DNA from: CAYQUC01 sp964514215
GTDB taxonomy: Bacteria; Pseudomonadota; Gammaproteobacteria; UBA6429; Thiohalophilaceae
Reading direction: 5' to 3'
NCBI GenBank assembly: GCA_964514215.1
Contig: CAZEPW010000014.1
Span: 4,949-68,948, forward strand
DNA: 64,000 bases
Both the position numbers and the translations under genes were made by a program. Every line of letters starts with the position of its first letter. Position 1 is the first letter of the stretch. Under the pieces are notes generated by a model. The model saw only the letters and a program-made list of their open reading frames with translations. It did no database searches and was not told where the DNA came from. Shown here one piece after another: positions 26,682 to 35,798 of this stretch.

Positions 26682-29555
26682 ATGATCCCGATACGTATGA
26701 ACTCCAAAACAGAAATAGAAGATATGACAGCTGATAATAATGACACTAATCGAACAAATAATACTCACCTTAATGATTCAGCTCTTCGTGCTAGAGTAAA
26801 GCTTTTTGGTAATATTCTTGGTGAAATTCTACATGAACACGCCGGTGGCAAGGTGTTTGAAGCCGTTGAGACATTACGTAAAGGCCACATAGATCTTCGC
26901 AAAAAAAATAATGAACAAAAAAGAGCCGAACTAGCCAAATTAGTCGAATCGCTCGATAGTGACACTGTGGTTCACGTTGTTCGTGCATTTAGCATCTACT
27001 TTAGTCTGGTCAATATAGCCGAAGAAGATTTTCTGCATACTAAGCGCCGACACCAAGTGAGTAAAGGTGAGAGATTATGGCAAGGTTCATTTAATGAAAC
27101 ATTACGTGAATTACATGAACAAGATATCAGCGCTGATCAATTACAACACGTATTAGATCGCATGGCATATATTCCAGTATTTACTGCTCACCCTACTGAA
27201 TCTAAAAGACGAACAATACTAGAATCGCTACGTCGAATTTTTATCATATCTGAAAAATTAACGACTAAATCGACTCAAAATGAACAAGATGAAGTCATTG
27301 AAATTTTAAAACGTCATATTCAAATCTTATATAAAACCAATGAAGTGCGAGTTCGAAAACTTCAAGTTATTGATGAAGTAAAAAATGGTTTGTATTATTT
27401 TAGAGAATGTTTATTTAATGCAGTTCCGCAAACTTATCGTTCAATGGAAAAAGCATTAAAAGTTACTTACAATCGAGATAATGAGATTGTAAAAGTTCCT
27501 AGTTTTATGCAGTTTGGTTCATGGATTGGAGGCGATCGAGATGGTAACCCGTTTGTCAAACACAATACCACCGTACTTGCATTAAGAATGCAAGCACAAG
27601 CTGTTTTAGAAGAATACATTGATCGCGTTTCTAAACTAAGCCATGTTTTATCACATTCGATTCAATTCTGCGATCTTACCCAAGCCTTCAATACTGGCCT
27701 TGAAAAAGACGAAACAGAATTAAGTCAGTTATTTGATTCTAAAAGTAATCAATTTACCCAAGAACCTTATCGACGTAAATTATATTACATGCGTCATCGT
27801 CTACAGTGTCAGTTAGATCAAATAACTCGAAAAATAAATGATGAACCAGCGGCGACTAACACCATCCAATCGTGTGACTACAAAGACGAGCAAACATTTT
27901 TAGCTGATTTACGTTCAATGAGTGAATCATTACATCATCATGGTGACGGTAATGTTGCCGAGGGAACTTTAAAAGATTTAATAAGACTGGTTGAAACCTT
28001 TGGGTTCTTCTTATCAAAATTAGATATTCGACAAGAATCGACTATTCATAGCGATACAGTGGCTCAAGTATTTAACATAATCGACGGTAGTGATTACAAC
28101 GCGATGGATGAAGCTACCCGTCTTACAAGCTTAGCTAACTTTATTAAACAATCGCCGCCTAAAATTGATTCCAGTTCGTTCACTGAACAGGCTATTGAAA
28201 CTTTAGAGGTTTTTCGAGTTATCGCTGAAATGCGCGATGAAGTCAGTCAAAAAGCATTTGGTAGTTACGTAATATCCATGACCCATGCAGCTAGTCACAT
28301 TATGGAAGTTATGTTTTTAGGCTGGTTAAAAGGTCTAGTTGCTATTAAACAAGATAACACACATTGTTATTTAAGCGTTTCACCATTATTTGAAACCATC
28401 GACGATCTTGCTCACATCGAACCGGTGATGACACAATTATTAGACAACGACGTTTACAACACCTTGTTACAAGCTTCTGGTAATACTCAAGAAGTCATGC
28501 TCGGTTATTCTGATTCCTGTAAAGACGGTGGCACATTGGCATCAGCATGGAACTTATATAATGCTCAAATGCGCATTACCGAATTAACTAAAAAGCGTAA
28601 TATCAAACTTCGAATGTTTCATGGCCGTGGTGGCACAATAGGACGTGGTGGTGGCCCTACCCACGATTCTATTTTATCGCAACCCGATGGCACCGTTCAT
28701 GGTGAAATTAAGTTTACCGAACAAGGTGAAGTACTTTCTTATAAATATAGTAATGAAGAAACGGCTGTTTATGAATTAGGGATGGGCTTAACGGGTTTGT
28801 TAAAAGCTAGCCGCAATCTCATCCAAACACCAGCCACTGTTGAAAAAGAATATAAAGATATTATGGCAACACTCGCGGATACCGGTGAACAAAGCTACCG
28901 AGTATTAACGGATCGTAGTCATGGTTTCTTAGATTATTTTTATGAGGCAACGCCCGTTAGTGAAATTGGTTTAATGAATATTGGCTCTCGTCCGTCACAC
29001 CGAAAAAAATCCGACCGTTCTAAATCATCAGTACGTGCTATTGGCTGGGTATTTGCTTGGGCACAATCACGTCACACCTTACCGGCATGGTTTGGTATTG
29101 GCAGTGCATTAGAAAAATGGATTGATGGTCGCCCAGATAAACTTAAAAAACTACAAGAAATGTACCACAGATGGCCATTTTTTCGTTCATTATTGAGTAA
29201 TGTGCAAATGGCACTTTATAAAGCCGACATGGACATTGCAAAATCGTATTCATCTTTATGTTTAAGTGAAGACACGGCAACCTCTATTCATCAAATAATT
29301 AATAATGAATATCAATCGACAGTTGAAAACGTATTAAAAATAGCACAATTAGATAATTTAATGGCTGAAACACCCGCGCTAGCGTTATCTTTAACACGGC
29401 GTAATCCGTATCTTGATCCATTAAACCAAATTCAATTAACGTTATTAAAACGTTATCGTGATGAATCGTTAAGTGATGAAGAACGTGAATTGTGGTTAAA
29501 TCCGTTATTACGTAGCATCAATGCAATTGCAGCAGGAATGCGTAATACCGGATAG
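26682..29555 (+). CDS. ppc: Phosphoenolpyruvate carboxylase
   Basis: A 957-aa enzyme, longer than E. coli Ppc (883 aa) mainly through an N-terminal extension. Catalytic motifs are complete: FTAHPTESKRRT, FGSWIGGDRDGNPFV, GYSDSCKDGG and FHGRGGTIGRGGGPTH; the C-terminus ends MRNTG as is typical. It carboxylates PEP to oxaloacetate to refill the TCA cycle. The start is uncertain because no ribosome site precedes 26682; 26697 is an alternative. Confidence 0.96.
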   Translation: MIPIRMNSKTEIEDMTADNNDTNRTNNTHLNDSALRARVKLFGNILGEILHEHAGGKVFEAVETLRKGHIDLRKKNNEQKRAELAKLVESLDSDTVVHVVRAFSIYFSLVNIAEEDFLHTKRRHQVSKGERLWQGSFNETLRELHEQDISADQLQHVLDRMAYIPVFTAHPTESKRRTILESLRRIFIISEKLTTKSTQNEQDEVIEILKRHIQILYKTNEVRVRKLQVIDEVKNGLYYFRECLFNAVPQTYRSMEKALKVTYNRDNEIVKVPSFMQFGSWIGGDRDGNPFVKHNTTVLALRMQAQAVLEEYIDRVSKLSHVLSHSIQFCDLTQAFNTGLEKDETELSQLFDSKSNQFTQEPYRRKLYYMRHRLQCQLDQITRKINDEPAATNTIQSCDYKDEQTFLADLRSMSESLHHHGDGNVAEGTLKDLIRLVETFGFFLSKLDIRQESTIHSDTVAQVFNIIDGSDYNAMDEATRLTSLANFIKQSPPKIDSSSFTEQAIETLEVFRVIAEMRDEVSQKAFGSYVISMTHAASHIMEVMFLGWLKGLVAIKQDNTHCYLSVSPLFETIDDLAHIEPVMTQLLDNDVYNTLLQASGNTQEVMLGYSDSCKDGGTLASAWNLYNAQMRITELTKKRNIKLRMFHGRGGTIGRGGGPTHDSILSQPDGTVHGEIKFTEQGEVLSYKYSNEETAVYELGMGLTGLLKASRNLIQTPATVEKEYKDIMATLADTGEQSYRVLTDRSHGFLDYFYEATPVSEIGLMNIGSRPSHRKKSDRSKSSVRAIGWVFAWAQSRHTLPAWFGIGSALEKWIDGRPDKLKKLQEMYHRWPFFRSLLSNVQMALYKADMDIAKSYSSLCLSEDTATSIHQIINNEYQSTVENVLKIAQLDNLMAETPALALSLTRRNPYLDPLNQIQLTLLKRYRDESLSDEERELWLNPLLRSINAIAAGMRNTG

Positions 29556-29565
29556 CTAAATTTTT

Positions 29566-29589
29566 TTGGGGTAACACTAGGAACCCCAA
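29566..29589. repeat. Inverted repeat between ppc and panD
   Basis: TTGGGGT at 29566-29572 pairs with ACCCCAA at 29583-29589 over a 10-nt loop, in the junction of convergent genes. A T-run precedes rather than follows the stem. The arms are the same as in the hairpin at 1152-1181. Confidence 0.4.
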
Positions 29590-29622
29590 CAAACGAAATT
29601 GGATACAACACCAATTATAGAA

Positions 29623-30003
29623 TTAAGCGACTTGGACTGGAATGGAGTTTTTGCAATGAGTTATAGCATTGCTTTCATCAAGATAAACTAAAGTAGGTTG
29701 ATAATTTGCTAATTCTTGTTGATTTAAAATCACATAAGCCGCGATAATAATAATATCTCCGGGATCGGCCTTATGAGCAGCAGCCCCATTAACAGATATG
29801 ATACCGGAATTATCTTGAGCTCGAATAGCATAAGTCGAAAATCGATTACCATTGCTAATATTATAAATTTCAATTTTTTCGTATTCTAAAATGCCAGCAG
29901 TATCGAGTAAATTACCATCGATAGCGCAAGAACCCTCATATTCAAGTTCGGAATGCGTAACAGTGGCGCGATGCAGCTTGGCTTTTAACATAGTACTTTG
30001 CAT
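29623..30003 (-). CDS. panD: Aspartate 1-decarboxylase (pro-enzyme)
   Basis: A 126-aa pro-protein with the self-cleavage site G24-S25 in YEGSCAID; cleavage yields the pyruvoyl cofactor at Ser25. It makes beta-alanine from aspartate for pantothenate. It is the last gene of the folK-dck-panB-panC-panD series, 185 nt after panC. Confidence 0.96.
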   Translation of the reverse strand: MQSTMLKAKLHRATVTHSELEYEGSCAIDGNLLDTAGILEYEKIEIYNISNGNRFSTYAIRAQDNSGIISVNGAAAHKADPGDIIIIAAYVILNQQELANYQPTLVYLDESNAITHCKNSIPVQVA

Positions 30004-30188
30004 GGTTTTGCGAAACTCTTTTTGTATAACTTCTTGATTATTCTTAACAACTCAAGGATCAAGGTCAATATAATGTCACTATGCTTGAAATTATACACAA
30101 TATTGTCCCCAGAAACCTCATTTCGACACAGAAAATGATGTATTTTGCAGCAGGTTTAATCACACCCCACTACAAAACATAGCACAAT

Positions 30189-31040
30189 TTATATCCGTAA
30201 ATTATCAAGTAAGCGCACTCCAGACAACCAAGCAGCAACCAAAATAATACGTTGAAAGCTATTATCAGCAGAACTGCGTTGTAAATTATCATAATCACAA
30301 ACCACCAAATAATCTACTTGAAAACCCGAATTTGTTAATTCTAAAATACCGGCGGCAGTGATTGAATCATAATCGTGTTCGCCAGCATTTATTTGCTCAC
30401 GAATAGAATTTAAAATAGTAAATAGTAATGCTGCTTTATTGCGATCTTCGACAGTCAAATTTGTATTTCGTGAACTCATTGCCAAACCATTGTCTTCACG
30501 AATCGTTTTTGATGAAATGATTTTAACTGGAAAGCTTAATATTTCGGCCATTTTTCGAATAATCAGTAATTGCTGAAAATCTTTCTCTCCAAAAATAGCC
30601 ACATCAGGATTAACAAGCTCAAATAATTTTTTGACGACAGTAATAACACCCGAAAAATGACCCGGTCGAGATTCACCTTCTAAAGTAGTAGACAAAGATG
30701 ATAATTCAGGCAACTCAACACGAGCCGCTTCACTACCATCCGGATAAATATCATCAACTGATGGTATAAAAAGAATATCAACCTCATTATTTTCACAACA
30801 CTGAATATCATTCTCTAGTGTTCGAGGATAATTAATTAAATCATCAGTCTGATTAAACTGCAAAGGATTAACAAAAATACTAACGATAACTATCGCAGCA
30901 TGCTGATGAGCAATGCTAACTAAATTTAAATGACCATTATGCAAATTTCCCATGGTAGGCACAAAGGCAATTGTTTTTTTGATTTTTTGAAAACCATCAA
31001 CTAATTCAAATAACTCAGTTGCACTATTAATAACTAACAT
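30189..31040 (-). CDS. panC: Pantothenate synthetase
   Basis: A 283-aa ligase with the HIGH-like motif PTMGNLHNGHL, the pantoate-binding FVNPLQFNQ and the FGEKDFQQL segment. It condenses pantoate and beta-alanine with ATP. It lies 18 nt after panB. Confidence 0.96.
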   Translation of the reverse strand: MLVINSATELFELVDGFQKIKKTIAFVPTMGNLHNGHLNLVSIAHQHAAIVIVSIFVNPLQFNQTDDLINYPRTLENDIQCCENNEVDILFIPSVDDIYPDGSEAARVELPELSSLSTTLEGESRPGHFSGVITVVKKLFELVNPDVAIFGEKDFQQLLIIRKMAEILSFPVKIISSKTIREDNGLAMSSRNTNLTVEDRNKAALLFTILNSIREQINAGEHDYDSITAAGILELTNSGFQVDYLVVCDYDNLQRSSADNSFQRIILVAAWLSGVRLLDNLRI

Positions 31041-31058
31041 ACAATTAAGACATCTAAA

Positions 31059-31868
31059 CTATTTATAACTGTGTTCAGCAGCAGGGAAACGTCCATCACG
31101 AACAGCCGTTACATAATTAGTGATAGCAGATTGAATACTACCATTGGATTCCACTAAAAAATCTTTACTAAAACGCGGACGTTTGCCACTGGTGATACCC
31201 AACATATCGTATAACACCAACACTTGACCATCACAATCAGCACCCGCGCCAATTCCAATAGTCGGTATATCAAGACTATTGGTAATTTTTGTTGCAAGTG
31301 ATGCAGGAACACATTCTAAAACCAACATATCAGCACCAGCTTGTTGTAAAGCAATAGCGTCATTTAGAATTGACTCTGCCTGAGAATCATCACGACCTTG
31401 CACTTTATAACCACCCAGTTTATGAATGGATTGTGGCAATAATCCAAGGTGCGCGCAGACGGGAATACTGTTGTCAGAGAATGCTTTTACAATATTTAAT
31501 CGAACAGCCCCCCCCTCCAGTTTCACCATGTGAGCACCACTTTGTTTCATTAATTTCCCTGCATTTTTTAATGCTAAACTTTCAGTAGCGTAAGATAAAA
31601 AAGGTAAATCAGCAACCACTAAGCAGTTTTTTGATGCGCGGTGCACCATACTAGTATGATATAACATTTCAGTCATGGTTACAGGCACAGTACTTTCTTT
31701 TCCTTGAACAACCATACCTAACGAATCGCCCACTAAAATAACTTCACAACCAGAGTTTTCGATGAGTTGCGTAAAACTCGCATCATAAGATGTTAGCACT
31801 GAAATTTTATCACCCGATTTTTTCATCTGGTTTAATTTTGTTACTGTTATTAATTCGTTTTGATTCAT
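31059..31868 (-). CDS. panB: Ketopantoate hydroxymethyltransferase
   Basis: A 269-aa enzyme with VLTSYDASFTQLIE, VGDSLGMVVQG, the HLGLLPQS segment and GIGAGADCDGQVLV. It makes ketopantoate from 2-oxoisovalerate and methylenetetrahydrofolate, the first committed pantothenate step. It lies between the deoxynucleoside kinase and panC. Confidence 0.96.
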   Translation of the reverse strand: MNQNELITVTKLNQMKKSGDKISVLTSYDASFTQLIENSGCEVILVGDSLGMVVQGKESTVPVTMTEMLYHTSMVHRASKNCLVVADLPFLSYATESLALKNAGKLMKQSGAHMVKLEGGAVRLNIVKAFSDNSIPVCAHLGLLPQSIHKLGGYKVQGRDDSQAESILNDAIALQQAGADMLVLECVPASLATKITNSLDIPTIGIGAGADCDGQVLVLYDMLGITSGKRPRFSKDFLVESNGSIQSAITNYVTAVRDGRFPAAEHSYK

Positions 31869-31869
31869 A

Positions 31870-32514
31870 TTATAATGCTATTGCTGGTGTTGGATTAAAA
31901 TAGTGTCGCCCCGAAGTAATTCGATTGATCTGCTCTAAAAGCAATATATAATCAGTTTCATTTTCTGCAAAATTTATTTCTGCTGCATTTATAATTAACA
32001 GTGGTGCTTGAGTATAATTATAAAAAAAATCAGTGTACTTTTCGACTAGTTTTTCGAGATACTTTATAGAAAGTTGCTTCTCATAATTTCGATCACGCTT
32101 ATTAACCCTTTTCTGCAATACATCAACCGGTGCTTGCAAATAAATCACCAAATCTGGAACCGGTGCATCGATAGTAACATGCTCATACACCTGCTCATAG
32201 AGTTTGTATTCTTCATGATTTAAGGTAACTTGTGCAAATAAGCGATCTTTTTCCATAATAAAATCAGCAACTCGAACAGGTTGAAATAAATCAGTTTGTC
32301 GAATTTCTTGTAATTGCTTAACACGCTGAAATAAGAAAAACAATTGTGCTTGAAAGGCGGCTAATTCAGGTGTTTGATAAAATTGCTCTAGAAACGGGTT
32401 TTCATCTGCGCCTTCTAATAAAAGTTCATAACCAAAACTCTCTGCCAGTTTTTTTGCCAAGGTGGTTTTACCAACACCGATTGGCCCTTCGACCACTATA
32501 AAATTTCGCTTCAT
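31870..32514 (-). CDS. Deoxynucleoside kinase family protein
   Basis: A 214-aa P-loop kinase: Walker A GPIGVGKTT at 10-18, ERS-like DRLFAQV region replaced by FIMEKDRLFAQ, and the LID arginines KRVNKRDRNYE. This matches the deoxynucleoside kinase fold (dNK/dCK/dGK). It likely phosphorylates deoxynucleosides for salvage; the substrate cannot be told. It overlaps folK by 4 nt and lies 1 nt before panB, a context common in Gammaproteobacteria. Confidence 0.88.
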   Translation of the reverse strand: MKRNFIVVEGPIGVGKTTLAKKLAESFGYELLLEGADENPFLEQFYQTPELAAFQAQLFFLFQRVKQLQEIRQTDLFQPVRVADFIMEKDRLFAQVTLNHEEYKLYEQVYEHVTIDAPVPDLVIYLQAPVDVLQKRVNKRDRNYEKQLSIKYLEKLVEKYTDFFYNYTQAPLLIINAAEINFAENETDYILLLEQINRITSGRHYFNPTPAIAL

Positions 32515-32999
32515 GTTAGTTTTTCAATATCTTGTTTTCCCATTAATTTCACGTGCTCACTTAGTGCAACTCCATTGGGAAGAATTAATGTTGGTTCAAT
32601 TTCTAATAAAGGATACAGGACGAATGCCCGAATATACAACCCTAGATGAGGAATTTTTAACCTATCGCTATTAACCCGTTGTTGACCATAAAGCAAAATA
32701 TCCAAATCAAGGTTTCTTGCGCCCCATCTAACATTCCGAATGCGACCGTGTTTTTGTTCGATATCTTGCAATTTATCTAAGACGTCAATAGCCTTTAAAT
32801 TACTTTCAATTTTGATGACTGAATTATAATAATCAGGTTGGTCTTGCGGCCCCATTGGTGGCGTTTTATAGAGAGAGGAATTTATAATAAAATTACAATT
32901 CTTAAGTGATTTTATCTCATCAGTGGCATCGTTAATCTGTTGTCTCGGTTGGTCTAAGTTACTGCCTAAACCAATATAGATACTTTGTTTATCCATCAT
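32511..32999 (-). CDS. folK: HPPK, folate biosynthesis pyrophosphokinase
   Basis: A 162-aa enzyme with the N-terminal YIGLGSNLDQP, the LYKTPPMGPQDQPDYYN loop and RWGARNLDLDILLYG (HPPK signature). It transfers pyrophosphate from ATP to hydroxymethyl-dihydropterin. It lies after pcnB and overlaps the kinase gene, as in relatives. Confidence 0.96.
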   Translation of the reverse strand: MMDKQSIYIGLGSNLDQPRQQINDATDEIKSLKNCNFIINSSLYKTPPMGPQDQPDYYNSVIKIESNLKAIDVLDKLQDIEQKHGRIRNVRWGARNLDLDILLYGQQRVNSDRLKIPHLGLYIRAFVLYPLLEIEPTLILPNGVALSEHVKLMGKQDIEKLT

Positions 33000-33020
33000 G
33001 ATTGTTAACTAGATTGAGAC

Positions 33021-34349
33021 TTACACCGGAGAGCTTTTACTGCTACTTTTAGAACTACTTTTACTTTTAGATTTACGTTTCTTACGACGTTTTTTAGGAT
33101 TTTTATCCTTAACTTTAGTCAATAGTTCTTTTTGAAGGTTCTCATCTGCAACTTGAAAATCAGTCCACCACTCACCTAATTCTTCTAAAGACTGCTCACC
33201 ACTGGAAATTCGTAATAATAAAAAATCATAAGCCGCTCGAAAACGAGGATTTTCAAGTGTACGAAACGCCCTTTTACCCCTTCTATTTGATAACCGCGAT
33301 TGCATAACCCAAATTTCACGCATCGGCGTTTGAAACCGACGTGGTATTGAAACAGTATCAATCTGGCGCTTAATTACAATATCACCCGCCAGTTGCAATG
33401 CTTGTACCTCAGGCATACCAGATTCAATTAAGCGATGAGCTTCAATTTGCACAGCAGACCACAATATCGCAGCAAACAAAAATGCCGGAGTAACCGGTTT
33501 TTTACTCGCAATGCGAATGTCAGTATTTTTAAGTGCTTGTGTAATAAAGGTATTGGTGTAACTCGAATTTGATATAAGTTGCTCAGCAGCTACTGGAAAT
33601 AAATGGCAAAACAAACCGTGTTTTACGATTAATTCATAATTTTTTTCTGCATAACCTTCAAGAAATAATTTAAGCATTTCATCAAATAGCCTTGCAGCAG
33701 GAACACCTTGAAGTCGATGACCTAAATTTTGAATTTGCGTAACTATTTCGTCTGGAATATCAAATTTTAACTTCGCTGCAAAACGCGTTGCCCGTAACAT
33801 TCGAACCGGATCTTCTGTAAAGCGGGTTTCAGGATCACCAATTAGCTTGAGAATTTTATTTTCTAAATCAACAGCACCATTAACACGATCAACCACACTA
33901 AAATCAGCAATATTATAATACAAAGCATTAACCGTAAAGTCACGACGTACCGCATCATCTTCGAGCGTACCATACACGTTATCTCTAAGAATCATACCAT
34001 CATCATGGGTTAAGCCAACTGTTTCATCGGTTGATTTGGAGTGATGCGCACGAAAAGTAGCAACTTCAATTATTTCGCGTCCAAAATGAACATGAGCCAG
34101 TCTAAATCGACGGCCAATTAAACGACAGTTTCTGAATAATTCATTAACTTGCTCAGGATGAGCATCTGTTGCAACATCAAAATCTTTGGGACGTAAGCCG
34201 AGTAATAAATCTCTAACGGCACCACCAACAAGATAAGCAGAAAAACCTGCATTTTTTAAGCGATATAAAACTTTTAAGGCATTATCGCTGATATTTTGCC
34301 TTGAAATTGTGTGTTTATCCCGAGGAATAATGACTGTAGAAGTGCTAAT
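33021..34349 (-). CDS. pcnB: Poly(A) polymerase I, probable AUU start
   Basis: The nucleotidyltransferase domain (LVGGAVRD at 40-47, DFD at 56-58) lies upstream of the first in-frame ATG at 33995, so the gene must begin earlier. Between the upstream stop and this domain there is no ATG, GTG or TTG in frame. An ATT at 34349-34347 lies 7 nt after AAGG (34360-34357), giving a 442-aa protein. E. coli pcnB is known to use AUU. The rest includes the RNA-binding C-terminus and a Lys/Ser-rich tail. It adds poly(A) to RNA 3' ends and promotes decay. Confidence 0.92.
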   Translation of the reverse strand: MSTSTVIIPRDKHTISRQNISDNALKVLYRLKNAGFSAYLVGGAVRDLLLGLRPKDFDVATDAHPEQVNELFRNCRLIGRRFRLAHVHFGREIIEVATFRAHHSKSTDETVGLTHDDGMILRDNVYGTLEDDAVRRDFTVNALYYNIADFSVVDRVNGAVDLENKILKLIGDPETRFTEDPVRMLRATRFAAKLKFDIPDEIVTQIQNLGHRLQGVPAARLFDEMLKLFLEGYAEKNYELIVKHGLFCHLFPVAAEQLISNSSYTNTFITQALKNTDIRIASKKPVTPAFLFAAILWSAVQIEAHRLIESGMPEVQALQLAGDIVIKRQIDTVSIPRRFQTPMREIWVMQSRLSNRRGKRAFRTLENPRFRAAYDFLLLRISSGEQSLEELGEWWTDFQVADENLQKELLTKVKDKNPKKRRKKRKSKSKSSSKSSSKSSPV

Positions 34350-34427
34350 ATTTTTACCTTATGTATCTTATTTTAACTGCAGATACAATAACATAATCAA
34401 GCATTTATACTAAGAACTAAATATCGC

Positions 34428-34595
34428 TTAGATATCTCTTCGTTCCCAAGTATCTTCTAGTATCTTACGTCGGTCTTTACCTGTGCGTCGTGGGTCTTTA
34501 TTAGGTTCAAATCGAATCATATCTCGTCGCTCAACGGTTTTTCGTCGTTCGTCAAATCGTCGATTTGGCCCAGAATATTCTGGAGTCGCTATCAT
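34428..34595 (-). CDS. Small Arg/Asp-rich protein, unknown function
   Basis: About 55 aa from ATG at 34595, which is preceded by GAGGAGAAAG; a start at 34619 adds 8 residues but lacks a ribosome site. The sequence has repeated RR units (GPNRRFDERRK, VERRD, DPRRTGKDRRK, WERRD). Short proteins with such GPNRR/ERR/GKDRR repeats occur in other Proteobacteria, but I know no function. It lies between pcnB and the signalling module, on the pcnB strand. Confidence 0.6.
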   Translation of the reverse strand: MIATPEYSGPNRRFDERRKTVERRDMIRFEPNKDPRRTGKDRRKILEDTWERRDI

Positions 34596-34801
34596 CACAA
34601 CATCTTTCTCCTCGTCCATTAGTTAAAGTTTATGTTAAGAATAACTATCGGTCAAAATTTATTTAAATTTCATTATATATCATAAACATACCAATCCTAG
34701 GCTTTTAATAAAATCCTATAAATTCGACGTATTTGTTAAACATTTCATGATTATGCCGATAATTGATTTAGCAGAGACAACTACGCTAAGGACATATTTG
34801 A

Positions 34802-35167
34802 ATGAGCGAGCAACCTACAATTTTGATTATCGATGACAGTCGTGTATCACGCATGATGATTAAATCAATAATCGTGGACAACCACGATTCGTGGAATATT
34901 CTAGAGGCAGCCAATGCCGATGAAGCTATCACCATTAGTGAAAAAAATGATATCCAGCTAATGATCATCGATTACAACATGCCAGGAAAAACCGGTCTGG
35001 AAGTTGCCGGTGATTTAATTCGACTGCATCCCAAAGCCCACAAATTTATGCTAAGCGCGAACATACAAGATGCGATACGAGAAAAAGCAGAACAACTTTC
35101 TTTAAAGTTTGTTTCTAAACCAATTACTGAAGATCGTATCAAAAGCATTATTTCGGTATTGGAGTAA
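34802..35167 (+). CDS. CheY-like single-domain response regulator
   Basis: A 121-aa receiver domain with the acidic pair D11/D12, phosphoacceptor D57 (IIDYNMPG), S85 and K106 (SKPI). There is no output domain. It is preceded by AAGGA and starts a tight three-gene unit with a CheC-like phosphatase (3-nt gap) and a histidine kinase. It is probably phosphorylated by that kinase and reset by the phosphatase. The target is unknown. Confidence 0.9.
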   Translation: MSEQPTILIIDDSRVSRMMIKSIIVDNHDSWNILEAANADEAITISEKNDIQLMIIDYNMPGKTGLEVAGDLIRLHPKAHKFMLSANIQDAIREKAEQLSLKFVSKPITEDRIKSIISVLE

Positions 35168-35170
35168 ATA

Positions 35171-35794
35171 ATGACGATGTTAACAGAGATACAATTAGAC
35201 TCATTAACTGAGATAATTAATATTGGCATGGGTCAAGCTGCTGATTCATTAAGTAAAATGCTTAATGAAGAAATTGATTTATCCGTCCCTGAAATATTGT
35301 TCTTAAAACAAAGTCAAGCGGCTGAATATTTAGATAAAAATGCAAGGAGAAATTTTAGTGGCGTGGCACAACAATTTGACGGATTAATCAATGGTGATGC
35401 TTTTTTATTGTTTCCCGAAGAAAAAAGCCTAGACCTTGTTCGCTTGTTGTTAAAAGATTCTACACCTCTTGAAGATATCACCGAAATGGAACAAGAAGCA
35501 TTATGTGAAATTGGTAACATTATTTTAAACGCCGGGTTAAGTAGCTTGTCAAATTTTCTTAAAACAGAATTAGGTGGCACAATTCCAATTTATCAATATG
35601 GTAATGGTGATAAAATATTATCAACATCGACATCAATTGAATCGAATTCATCAAATATACTTTTCATTCATGTCGACTTTGGAATTGAAAAAAATGATCT
35701 AAATGGTTATATCGTATTTATATTAACTGTCGACTCAATTCAATGTCTGACACGAGCAATTGATCAGCATATAAATAAAATAATGCGGGCTTAA
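35171..35794 (+). CDS. CheC-family phosphatase
   Basis: A 207-aa protein with two complete CheC active-site motifs of the form [DSE]-x3-E-x2-N-x22-P: D10/E14/N17/P40 and E109/E113/N116/P139. In CheC/FliY/CheX these acid and amide residues dephosphorylate CheY-P. Having both sites intact suggests an active phosphatase acting on the adjacent receiver. There is no CheD, CheA or chemoreceptor nearby. Confidence 0.85.
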   Translation: MTMLTEIQLDSLTEIINIGMGQAADSLSKMLNEEIDLSVPEILFLKQSQAAEYLDKNARRNFSGVAQQFDGLINGDAFLLFPEEKSLDLVRLLLKDSTPLEDITEMEQEALCEIGNIILNAGLSSLSNFLKTELGGTIPIYQYGNGDKILSTSTSIESNSSNILFIHVDFGIEKNDLNGYIVFILTVDSIQCLTRAIDQHINKIMRA

Positions 35795-35798
35795 GACT

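Noticed and set aside
33021..33995. pcnB starting at the ATG at 33995
   Set aside because: This would remove the catalytic nucleotidyltransferase motifs, which are encoded in frame upstream.
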